From Akkermansiaceae bacterium (GTDB taxonomy: Bacteria > Verrucomicrobiota > Verrucomicrobiia > Verrucomicrobiales > Akkermansiaceae), in assembly GCA_028293225.1 (NCBI GenBank), contig JAQGPE010000804.1, forward strand, positions 1-6,257: a stretch of DNA of 6,257 nt, read 5' to 3'. A program made the position numbers and the translations under genes. This document shows positions 1-5,460 of the stretch, one piece after another. The first letter of the stretch is position 1, and each line of letters opens with the position of its first letter. The notes under the pieces were generated by a model. It saw nothing but the letters and a program-made list of their open reading frames with translations. It was not told the DNA's origin and searched no databases.

Positions 1-93
1 GACCAGATTCTCGTAGCCGGTCACCTTCAGCCGGAAACAGCCGCGGTAAAGACTGCGGAAAAGGAGCCAGCCAATCCAATAGATCCAGGTCAT
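1..93 (-). CDS. plsC: 1-acyl-sn-glycerol-3-phosphate acyltransferase family protein, N-terminal fragment
   Basis: Only the first 31 codons are in the window; the gene continues past the left edge. The reading frame was found by translating the reverse complement from the ATG at 93-91. It begins MTWIYWIGWLLFRSLYRG and continues through LKVTGYENLV. A short hydrophobic/aromatic N-terminal helix followed by a basic stretch and a 'V-x-G-x-E-N-L' strand is how PlsC-type acyltransferases commonly begin, just before the HX4D catalytic motif, which would lie outside the window. PlsC acylates lysophosphatidate to phosphatidate at the inner membrane. The start lies 33 bases downstream of the cmk stop on the same strand, so co-transcription with cmk is likely. 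A cmk-plsC neighbourhood is common in bacteria. An in-frame TTG at 102-100 is a less likely alternative start, and the frame is closed by a TAG farther upstream. The family call rests on a short fragment plus context; another membrane acyltransferase is possible. Confidence 0.66.
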   Translation of the reverse strand, partial: MTWIYWIGWLLFRSLYRGCFRLKVTGYENLV

Positions 94-126
94 GTGCGAC
101 AAAAATGGCGGAAGTTCGGAGCGAAA

Positions 127-798
127 CTACGCTTCAGCGGAAGCCTCGTCCGCCATGATAAAGCCCTGTTTTTTGAGGATTTCCAGCGCTGCGATGACAC
201 CGGTCTCGATGGTGTGCCCGGAGGTGTCCAGCACTGCCGCACCATCGGCGATTTTCAGCGGAGCGGTCGCCCGGCCGCTGTCGGCCTTGTCGCGGGCCGC
301 CACGGAGTCGACCTCACCGGTCTCCTCGCGGCGGGCGCTGCGGACCTGCGGATCGGCGTCCATGTAGATCTTATAGGGCGTTTCGGGGAATACCACGGTG
401 CCAATGTCGCGGCCTTCCATGACCACGTCACCGCGCTTCAGGTAGTCGCGCTGGAGCGACACAAGGCACTCGCGGACCTCTGGAACGGCGGAAACGGCGG
501 AAACGTTCGAATTGACCTCCTCGCTCCGCAACTCGTCGCCAGGATCGATGCCGTCGATCGTGATGGTCGACTCGAAGCCGTCGATTCCGCAACCAATCTC
601 CATCTTCGAAAGAGCCTGGACCACGGCCAGGCGATCGGCCGGATCGACGCCCAGCTGAAGAACCTTCCAGGTCACCGCGCGATACATGGCACCGGAGTTG
701 ACCATGATCAGGTTCAGTCGCCGGGAGAGCAGGCGGGCGAGAGTCGATTTGCCGGAGGCGGCGGGACCGTCGATGGCAATGGCGCGGTGGAGGATCAT
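127..798 (-). CDS. cmk: (d)CMP kinase (cytidylate kinase)
   Basis: Cytoplasmic kinase that phosphorylates CMP and dCMP with ATP to CDP and dCDP, feeding nucleotide and CDP-diacylglycerol synthesis. The 223-residue product is close to the usual 220-230. Visible motifs are the P-loop GPAASGKST (residues 11-19), the NMP-binding NSGAMYRA (34-41), EGRDIGTVVFP (128-138), and the C-terminal RDKADSGRATAPL (169-181) followed by DGAAVLDTS. The lid segment between the 'DADP' strand and the RD motif is about nine residues shorter than in the E. coli enzyme as I recall it; the arginines that follow are kept, so it should be active. The ATG at 798-796 is chosen because the P-loop then sits at its normal distance from the N-terminus. 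It is 15 bases after the aroA stop, and the sequence before it is pyrimidine-rich with no Shine-Dalgarno motif. Translation may therefore be coupled to aroA. Stop codon is TAG. Confidence 0.96.
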   Translation of the reverse strand: MILHRAIAIDGPAASGKSTLARLLSRRLNLIMVNSGAMYRAVTWKVLQLGVDPADRLAVVQALSKMEIGCGIDGFESTITIDGIDPGDELRSEEVNSNVSAVSAVPEVRECLVSLQRDYLKRGDVVMEGRDIGTVVFPETPYKIYMDADPQVRSARREETGEVDSVAARDKADSGRATAPLKIADGAAVLDTSGHTIETGVIAALEILKKQGFIMADEASAEA

Positions 799-813
799 GG
801 GAAAGGAAGAACT

Positions 814-2175
814 TTAAAGAGGTGCGACGGGGATGACTTCCAAGGCGTAGTCGGCCGGAATGACGCTGCCGGAGATGGCAGCTTCCAGCTGGCGTGAAAA
901 GCCGGGATAGGAAGTATTCACACAGGCGGTGTTCCCAACGATTGTTTCACCGGTGGCAAACAGTCCGGCGATCGCGAAGGCCATCGCGATGCGATGATCG
1001 CCGTGGCTTTCGACGCTGGCGGCGTGGAGCGGATGGCCGCCCTCGATCTCCATGCCATCCTCAAATTCCTCGATCACACCACCCATTGCCCGCAGGTTTG
1101 CGACCACCGTGGAAATACGATCCGTCTCCTTGACTCTCAGCTCCTTGGCATTGCGAATGATGGTCTTGCCTTTCGCCAGCGCGGCGGCAACGGCGATGAC
1201 CGGGATCTCATCGATCAAGTTCGGGATCTCGTCCTTGTAGAGTTCGGTGCCGGTCAGTTCGGCACCGCAGATTTCGATGTCGCCGATCGGCTCGCCATCG
1301 TCGGCGCTGTGCAGGGTGCGAGTGATTTTCGCCCCCATGCGCTCCACCACATCCAGCACCGCGGTGCGGGTCGGGTTGAGGCCGACGTTGGTGATGACCA
1401 AGCGGGAACCGGGGATCGCGGCCGCGGCGACCACCCAGAAGGCGGCGCTGGAAATGTCACCCGGGACGCGGAAATCGCGGGCGAGCGGGACCTGGCCGCC
1501 TTCGATCGAAATGGCCTGGCCGTCGCGGGTCACCTTCACGCCGAAGGACCCGAGCATGCGCTCGGTGTGGTCGCGGGTGTCGGCAGGCTGCACGGCGGTG
1601 GTCACGCCATCACAGAACATGCCGGCGAGGATGACCGCGCTTTTCACCTGGGCGCTGGCGACCGGGAGTTCGTAGCGCACGGGATTGAGCTTTTTGCCGT
1701 GGATGCGCAGCGGGGCGCAGCCGGGCTTGGCGCCGAGGGCCTCGATCTCCGCGCCCATGGAGGCGAGAGGATCGATGATGCGGCCCATCGGACGACCGGA
1801 CAGGGATTCATCGCCGAACAGTTCGCAGGTGAAATTCTGCCCTGCCAGAAGGCCAGCCAGCAGGCGCATGCCGGTGCCGGAGTTGCCGCAGTCGATCGGG
1901 GCCGATGGCGTGCCGAGTTGCATATTGCGCCCGTGGATGCGCATGGTCACCGGGCCGAAGCCGGGCATTTCCTCCAGCACCTCGACCTCGACGCCGCAGG
2001 CCTGCATCGCCGCCAGCGTGTTCAGGCAGTCCTCGCTGGGCAGGAAATTGCGGATCTCCGAAACTCCGTCGGCGAGGCCGGCGATCATGGCTGCGCGGTG
2101 GGACATGCTCTTGTCACCCGGAACCGCGAAGGAGGTGTTCAGGCTGGAGATAGGACGAACTCGGAACTCGCTCAT
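814..2175 (-). CDS. aroA: 3-phosphoshikimate 1-carboxyvinyltransferase (EPSP synthase)
   Basis: Sixth step of the shikimate pathway: transfers the enolpyruvyl group of PEP to shikimate-3-phosphate in the cytoplasm, leading to chorismate. The protein has 453 residues and is full length. Motifs in order are GDKSMSHRA (20-28, with Lys22), GNSGTGMR (97-104), SGRPMGRI (126-133), SAQVKSA (174-180), TRDHTERML (200-208), VPGDISSAAF (237-246), NPTRTAV (267-273), IDEIP (321-325, Asp322 as the expected catalytic acid), KELRVKETDR (344-353) and DHRIAMAF (393-400). RPMGR, RDHTE and NPTRT match what I remember of class II enzymes (Agrobacterium CP4, Bacillus) better than the E. coli class. Residue 100 is Gly, where CP4 has Ala, so the best-known glyphosate-tolerance determinant is absent. 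The start overlaps the tyrA stop as ATGA, indicating tight translational coupling. The stop is TAA, 15 bases before cmk. Confidence 0.97.
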   Translation of the reverse strand: MSEFRVRPISSLNTSFAVPGDKSMSHRAAMIAGLADGVSEIRNFLPSEDCLNTLAAMQACGVEVEVLEEMPGFGPVTMRIHGRNMQLGTPSAPIDCGNSGTGMRLLAGLLAGQNFTCELFGDESLSGRPMGRIIDPLASMGAEIEALGAKPGCAPLRIHGKKLNPVRYELPVASAQVKSAVILAGMFCDGVTTAVQPADTRDHTERMLGSFGVKVTRDGQAISIEGGQVPLARDFRVPGDISSAAFWVVAAAAIPGSRLVITNVGLNPTRTAVLDVVERMGAKITRTLHSADDGEPIGDIEICGAELTGTELYKDEIPNLIDEIPVIAVAAALAKGKTIIRNAKELRVKETDRISTVVANLRAMGGVIEEFEDGMEIEGGHPLHAASVESHGDHRIAMAFAIAGLFATGETIVGNTACVNTSYPGFSRQLEAAISGSVIPADYALEVIPVAPL

Positions 2176-3044
2176 GGGAAATCGCTTGGGGTCGCGGGCC
2201 GGACGTGGTCCCGGGCGGATTTCGCACCGGCCAGCCAGCCGCGCACGGCTTCATGGTCGCCTGCCTTTAGCATGGCAAGCATTTCACTCATCTCAGAAAG
2301 ACATCGCTCCACGGAGACGGCGAGCGCCTCGCGGTTCTCCATGAAAATCTCCGCCCACATTTGCGGATCCCCCCCCGCCACCCGGGTGGTGTCGCGGAGG
2401 CCGCCGCCACCGAAGGGCGCGTCCTGCGGATGAGCCAGGGCCACCAGGGCGGTGGCCGCCGCCATGGCGTGGGGAAAATGGCTGATCCGGGCCACCAGGG
2501 CATCGTGCTCCGCCGCACCGATTTCGTGGGTGTGACAGCCGAGCGCCTGCCAGAAAGCCGCCAGACGGGCGACCTGCGATGTCTGGCTGCCGCCGTCGTT
2601 GGTGAGAAAGCAGGCGGCGCCGGCGAACAGCTCCGCGCTGGCGGCTTCCACGCCGGTCTTGTCGGAGCCCGCCATGGGGTGGCTGCCGATGAACTCCACA
2701 CCGGCCTGTAGCAGAAGCGGGCCCACATCGCGATGAACCGGCGCTTTGACGCTGCCCACATCGGTGACCAGAGCCCCGGGGGCAAGGCCCTGGGCAAGGG
2801 CGGCCTTCACCAGAGCCGGCATGACTCCGACCGGCGTACTGAGAATGACCAGCGAGGCTCCGGCGAGGCACTGCGCCAGGTCCGTATCCGCCCCGGCAAT
2901 CCCCCGCTCGCGCGCGGCCCTGACGCTTTCTTCCCGCCTGGCCCACAGCGAGACCTGCGAAGAGGGGAAGCCTTGCCGCAGGGCGAGCGCGATCGAACCG
3001 CCTAACAGGCCGCCGCCCAGGATCGCCACTTTATCGAAATCCAT
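2172..3044 (-). CDS. tyrA: Prephenate dehydrogenase (TyrA family)
   Basis: Oxidatively decarboxylates prephenate (or possibly arogenate) with NAD(P)+ towards tyrosine, in the cytoplasm. The protein has 290 residues. The N-terminal Rossmann fold shows VAILGGGLLGGS (6-17). TDVGSVK is at 94-100 and FIGSHPMAGSDKTGVE at 118-133. The helical dimerisation domain carries HDALVARISHFPH (180-192), whose histidines match the catalytic/substrate-binding region of the family, and GGLRDTTRVAGGDPQMW (214-230). It has no fused chorismate mutase and no recognisable C-terminal ACT domain, so feedback through such a domain is not evident. The family cannot be split into prephenate or arogenate specificity by eye. 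The gene overlaps aroA by four bases and appears to be the first of the operon. A terminator for the preceding gene ends about 20 bases upstream of its ATG. I see no Shine-Dalgarno motif before the ATG and no clear promoter in the short gap. Confidence 0.95.
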   Translation of the reverse strand: MDFDKVAILGGGLLGGSIALALRQGFPSSQVSLWARREESVRAARERGIAGADTDLAQCLAGASLVILSTPVGVMPALVKAALAQGLAPGALVTDVGSVKAPVHRDVGPLLLQAGVEFIGSHPMAGSDKTGVEAASAELFAGAACFLTNDGGSQTSQVARLAAFWQALGCHTHEIGAAEHDALVARISHFPHAMAAATALVALAHPQDAPFGGGGLRDTTRVAGGDPQMWAEIFMENREALAVSVERCLSEMSEMLAMLKAGDHEAVRGWLAGAKSARDHVRPATPSDFP

Positions 3045-3064
3045 CTGATCTGGAATCGGGAGAG

Positions 3065-3101
3065 GAAAAAAGAAGAGCCGGACCCTGTCTGGGACCGGCT
3101 C
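3065..3101 (-). terminator. Rho-independent terminator between the lipoprotein gene and tyrA
   Basis: Read on the minus strand, a GC-rich hairpin with 7-bp arms (GAGCCGG / CCGGCTC, 3075-3081 and 3095-3101), one A-A mismatch, three further C-G pairs and a TGTCT loop is followed directly by the T-rich tail TTCTTTTTT (3074-3066). It sits 37 bases after the stop of the minus-strand lipoprotein gene, so the simplest reading is a terminator for that gene. Because it also lies just upstream of tyrA, it could act as a leader attenuator, but no leader peptide or alternative hairpin was seen. Confidence 0.8.
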
Positions 3102-3137
3102 CTTGAAATTCAGAATGACCCGGAACCTCCGCGGCGC

Positions 3138-3611
3138 TCAGGGCACGCGGAAATGCTTCTTTTCGGAGGCCGGATAAGTCGGATCGGCGACCAGCTTGCC
3201 GCTCGGGATGCCGCTGACGTCGATGACCTTGTTGTTGAACGGGCTGAAGACCATGCCCGGCTTGCCCGGCACCTTCATGGCCGTTTGAACCGCGGCAGTT
3301 TTTTCCTTCGGCTTGGCGACTTCGCCATCGCCGGCAGGCGGCAGGTCATTGCGGCCGGAGTTGTCGCCCGGGCCGGCGGTCTGGCCATCGCCGCCATTGG
3401 CATTGCGATCCGCCTCGGCACGCTCCTTCATGCGCTCGCGCTTTTCCTTGATCCGGGCCTGTTCCGCCGGATCGGCCGGGTCCGCATTCCGCCGCGCCGC
3501 CGGATCGCCACCAGGTGGCATCGGTGGATTTGGCTCAACCCATGGGGTGCAGGAGGGGGCTGCGAACGCGAGGGCCGCAGCAGCAACCGTAAGGATCAGT
3601 CGGGACTTCAT
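3138..3611 (-). CDS. Small predicted lipoprotein of unknown function
   Basis: A 157-residue protein I cannot assign to a named family. The N-terminus MKSRLILTVAAAALAFAAPSC is a signal peptide: two basic residues, a hydrophobic core (about 5-17), and a possible lipobox APSC with Cys21 as the lipidation site. Proline at -2 and Ala at -3 make the lipobox non-canonical, so a plain secreted protein cannot be excluded. The mature part begins with a Pro-rich stretch, then a charged Lys/Glu/Arg-rich segment (about 52-70), then a low-complexity Gly/Asp/Asn linker (about 71-97). The C-terminal 45 residues look like the only folded, conserved part: VPGKPGMVFSP, then DVSGIPSGKLVADPTYP, ending HFRVP. Similar 'VPGKPG...SP...V.V.G.P.G' tails ending in F-x-V-P occur, from memory, in short verrucomicrobial lipoproteins; this needs a search. 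The gene is monocistronic: a candidate promoter lies at 3656-3684 and a terminator follows it. No Shine-Dalgarno motif precedes the ATG. Confidence 0.78.
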   Translation of the reverse strand: MKSRLILTVAAAALAFAAPSCTPWVEPNPPMPPGGDPAARRNADPADPAEQARIKEKRERMKERAEADRNANGGDGQTAGPGDNSGRNDLPPAGDGEVAKPKEKTAAVQTAMKVPGKPGMVFSPFNNKVIDVSGIPSGKLVADPTYPASEKKHFRVP

Positions 3612-3655
3612 GGTCTGGGAGATGGCGGGATTCAGCGGAGTGCGAAGGTGAGCCG

Positions 3656-3684
3656 ATCATTGGGGCGCGGCGGGCCGCCGTCAA
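3656..3684 (-). promoter_or_regulatory. Candidate sigma-70-type promoter for the lipoprotein gene
   Basis: On the minus strand, TTGACG (3684-3679, five of six matches to TTGACA) is followed by exactly 17 bases and then AATGAT (3661-3656, four of six matches to TATAAT). Transcription would begin near 3649, giving a leader of about 38 bases before the ATG at 3611. The spacing is ideal, but the -10 box is mediocre and the spacer is very GC-rich. This is a motif match only. Confidence 0.4.
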
Positions 3685-3769
3685 GTCGCCGTGCGAGCTG
3701 AACCGTGTCTTCCGGAGTGTTGCGGGCCTTGCCATGGGGCCCTTTGCCTGCTTCGACTCGGTCGCCGCC

Positions 3770-3988
3770 ATGTTCGACGATTGCATCCCCACCCACGGAG
3801 TTGTCCGCAAGACCCTCAAGCCGGGCCTGTTTCAGGTGGAACTCCGCAACGGCAAGAAGGCCACCGGGCATTTGTCGAAGGAACTGGTGGGGAGCGAAAT
3901 CGCGGATGACACGCCGGTTTCGCTGGAAATGACTCCGTACGATTTCGACCAGGCGCGGATCGTGGCGCTGAATCCGGCCGCCGGCTGA
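3770..3988 (+). CDS. Translation initiation factor IF-1-like S1/OB-fold protein (divergent paralog)
   Basis: Starting at the ATG at 3770, the product has 72 residues, the same length as E. coli IF-1. Upstream in-frame ATG 3734 would add 12 residues with no counterpart in IF-1, so 3770 is preferred; neither has a Shine-Dalgarno motif at normal spacing. The OB-fold core is clear: GVVRKTLKPGLFQVELRNGK (10-29) matches the G-T-V-x-E-T-L...F-R-V-E-L-x-N-G core, GHLSKE (33-38) matches the HISGK strand, and LEMTPYDFDQARIV (52-65) matches the VELTPYDLSKGRIV signature. Canonical IF-1 has GKMRKNYIRILTGDK between HIS and the last strand. Here that stretch is KELVGSEIADDTP: shorter by about two, without the RKNYIR basic/aromatic residues that reach the A site, and more acidic. 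The protein is net slightly acidic, unlike usual IF-1. I infer a specialised paralog that binds RNA or single-stranded nucleic acid, not the main infA. The gene is divergent from the lipoprotein gene and 73 bases before the TPR gene on the same strand, so the two may be co-transcribed. Confidence 0.8.
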   Translation: MFDDCIPTHGVVRKTLKPGLFQVELRNGKKATGHLSKELVGSEIADDTPVSLEMTPYDFDQARIVALNPAAG

Positions 3989-4061
3989 CCGCGGAGGGAC
4001 ACAGGAACCACCGCTCGCAGCTTGACCACGGGCGCGGCGTGCCGGAGCTTCGCCGCCACAC

Positions 4062-5399
4062 ATGGCTGAAGTCTTCCAATCCAGTCCCCAGGCCCCCGGT
4101 TTGCCAGAAACGCTCGCCATCGTGATGAAGTGGCGGGACGTCCCCACTCCCATGCCGGAGGAGGAGTTTCACACCGCGCTGGCGGAGCTGACATCCTCGA
4201 TCGAGCTGCTGGAAGGCAAGGAAGATACGATGAGCCAGTCCGTGCTGGCGATGGCCCTGATGGTGCTGGGCAACATCCACCGCGACCACGGCTTCCTGGA
4301 GGAGTCGCTGCCCCTCTACGAGAAAGCGCTGGAAAATCCCGGCGCACTGGACGACGGCACGCCGCGCGGCAAAAACGAGCTGGCCAATGTGGTGATGAAC
4401 CGGGGCATCGCGCTGCTTTCGATCAACGATCCGGAGCGCCTGCCGGTTGCCCTGGAAGCCTTTGACCGCGCGATCGAGCTGCGCACCGATCTGCCGCTGG
4501 AGGAAGAGCCGCTGTTCCGCTGGGGGCTTTCCGCCGCCTGGATGAACCGCGGCGACGTGTTGCACCGCCTGGGTGAGCGCAGCGCCGAAGCTGTCGCCGC
4601 CTACGATACCGCTCTCAGCCACCTGGAAAAACTTCCCCATCAGGAAAACCCGGCCTACCGGCAGCGCCTCGCCCTCGCTTGGGCCAACCGCGGCCTGGTG
4701 GTCACCGAACCGGATGAAGCCCGCAGATGCTTCGACGAATGCATCACGCTGATGGCGGAGCCGCAGGATCCCCAGCAACTGCTGACGCTGTGCAATGCCA
4801 CGCTGAACCGCGGCCGCCACTCCCTGCAGGTCCTGGGCGACACCAACGCCACCGCCGCCGATGCGCGCAAGGTGCTGGAGTACCTGACCCCTCACGAGCG
4901 CAACCATCCTGCCCCGGCCGAGCTGGCTCTGCAGGCGCGCCACTTGCTGGCCCACGCCCTTTGCACCTGGCTGGACAGCTCCCGCCAGGGCCCGGGCATC
5001 GCTGAAGACTGGATCGGCGACGCGACCGACACCGTGGAAGAAGCTCTGGAAGTGGAGCGCTTCTGGGAGCAGCACGGCCTGCAGGCTCTGCGGCCGCTGG
5101 CTAGCGATCTGTTCGAACTCGGCCTGCACGTCTACCGGGTCTGCCAGCCGCATTTCCTGGCCGACTTCATGATCGAGTCACTGGACCCCGAGATGTCGCC
5201 GGGCGCCCCGTTCGACGATCCGCGTTTTCAGGCCGCCGCTGCGCGCGCCTTGCGTCAGGCGCTCAACGAAGCTGCGGAGAGAGCCGCTTCGACCACGCTG
5301 GAGCCGGAGCGTCAGCAGAAGCAGCTGGCGATCATCCAGACGCTGCAGTCGGCGGACCAGCGTCTGGCGGAGCTTCAGCAGGCTCTCGGGACCGTTTGA
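4062..5399 (+). CDS. Tetratricopeptide-repeat-like protein, function unknown
   Basis: A 445-residue protein with no signal peptide or membrane segment, so probably cytoplasmic. The N-terminal half is an alpha-helical array. TPR-like helix pairs are visible at about 61-92 (ALMVLGNIHRDHGFLEESLPLYEKAL), 106-141 (VVMNRGIALL...ALEAFDRAIEL), 154-190 (AAWMNRGDVLHRLGE...AVAAYDTALSHLEKL) and 202-230 (ALAWANRGLV...ARRCFDECITLM). The recurring 'MNRG/ANRG' turn is notable. The C-terminal half is still helical but not clearly TPR: a conserved-looking block at about 284-365, then an Ala/Gln/Glu-rich, possibly coiled-coil tail at about 388-442. No catalytic motif was recognised, so it is probably a scaffold or adaptor. 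The ATG at 4062 is the first in frame. A GGAG lies 14 bases upstream, too far for normal use. The gene ends at a strong terminator. Confidence 0.83.
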   Translation: MAEVFQSSPQAPGLPETLAIVMKWRDVPTPMPEEEFHTALAELTSSIELLEGKEDTMSQSVLAMALMVLGNIHRDHGFLEESLPLYEKALENPGALDDGTPRGKNELANVVMNRGIALLSINDPERLPVALEAFDRAIELRTDLPLEEEPLFRWGLSAAWMNRGDVLHRLGERSAEAVAAYDTALSHLEKLPHQENPAYRQRLALAWANRGLVVTEPDEARRCFDECITLMAEPQDPQQLLTLCNATLNRGRHSLQVLGDTNATAADARKVLEYLTPHERNHPAPAELALQARHLLAHALCTWLDSSRQGPGIAEDWIGDATDTVEEALEVERFWEQHGLQALRPLASDLFELGLHVYRVCQPHFLADFMIESLDPEMSPGAPFDDPRFQAAAARALRQALNEAAERAASTTLEPERQQKQLAIIQTLQSADQRLAELQQALGTV

Positions 5400-5421
5400 T
5401 CCTCTTTTGACGAACCTTTTG

Positions 5422-5460
5422 AAATGGCGTTCCGTTCCGGCGGAACGTCATTTTTCTTTC
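5422..5460 (+). terminator. Rho-independent terminator at the convergent gene ends
   Basis: A 10-bp stem (5425-5434 TGGCGTTCCG with 5441-5450 CGGAACGTCA, one G-T wobble) closes a TTCCGG loop and can extend by three A-T pairs (5422-5424 with 5451-5453). It is followed by TTTTTCTTTC at 5451-5460. This is a strong terminator for the plus-strand TPR gene, starting 22 bases after its stop. The stop codon of the convergent minus-strand gene (5450-5448, TGA) lies within the right arm. On the minus strand the tail after the stem is only TTTC, so termination in that direction should be weaker. Confidence 0.85.

Noticed and set aside
2369..2376. Run of eight C within tyrA as a frameshift or phase-variation site
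   Set aside because: The conserved TyrA motifs continue in the same frame on both sides, so the gene is intact; an eight-base run in such GC-rich DNA is weak evidence for programmed slippage.
994..2433. Very long plus-strand open frame (479 codons) opposite aroA and the end of tyrA, and a similar one at 94-897 opposite cmk
   Set aside because: The minus strand encodes unmistakable AroA, TyrA and Cmk with all family motifs. The plus-strand frames are typical antisense shadows in GC-rich DNA with no recognisable domain.
3734..3769. Upstream in-frame ATG for the IF-1-like gene
   Set aside because: It adds 12 residues with no counterpart in IF-1, while the ATG at 3770 gives the family's standard 72-residue length. 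It cannot be fully excluded because neither start has a Shine-Dalgarno motif.
4022..4050. TTGACC at 4022-4027 as a -35 box for the TPR gene
   Set aside because: At 17-base spacing the -10 position reads GAGCTT, a poor match, so no promoter is called.
3816..5153. 445-codon minus-strand open frame opposite the TPR gene
   Set aside because: The plus-strand product shows regular amphipathic TPR helices and ends at a strong terminator; the minus-strand frame has no domain and would also cover the IF-1-like gene's 3' end.
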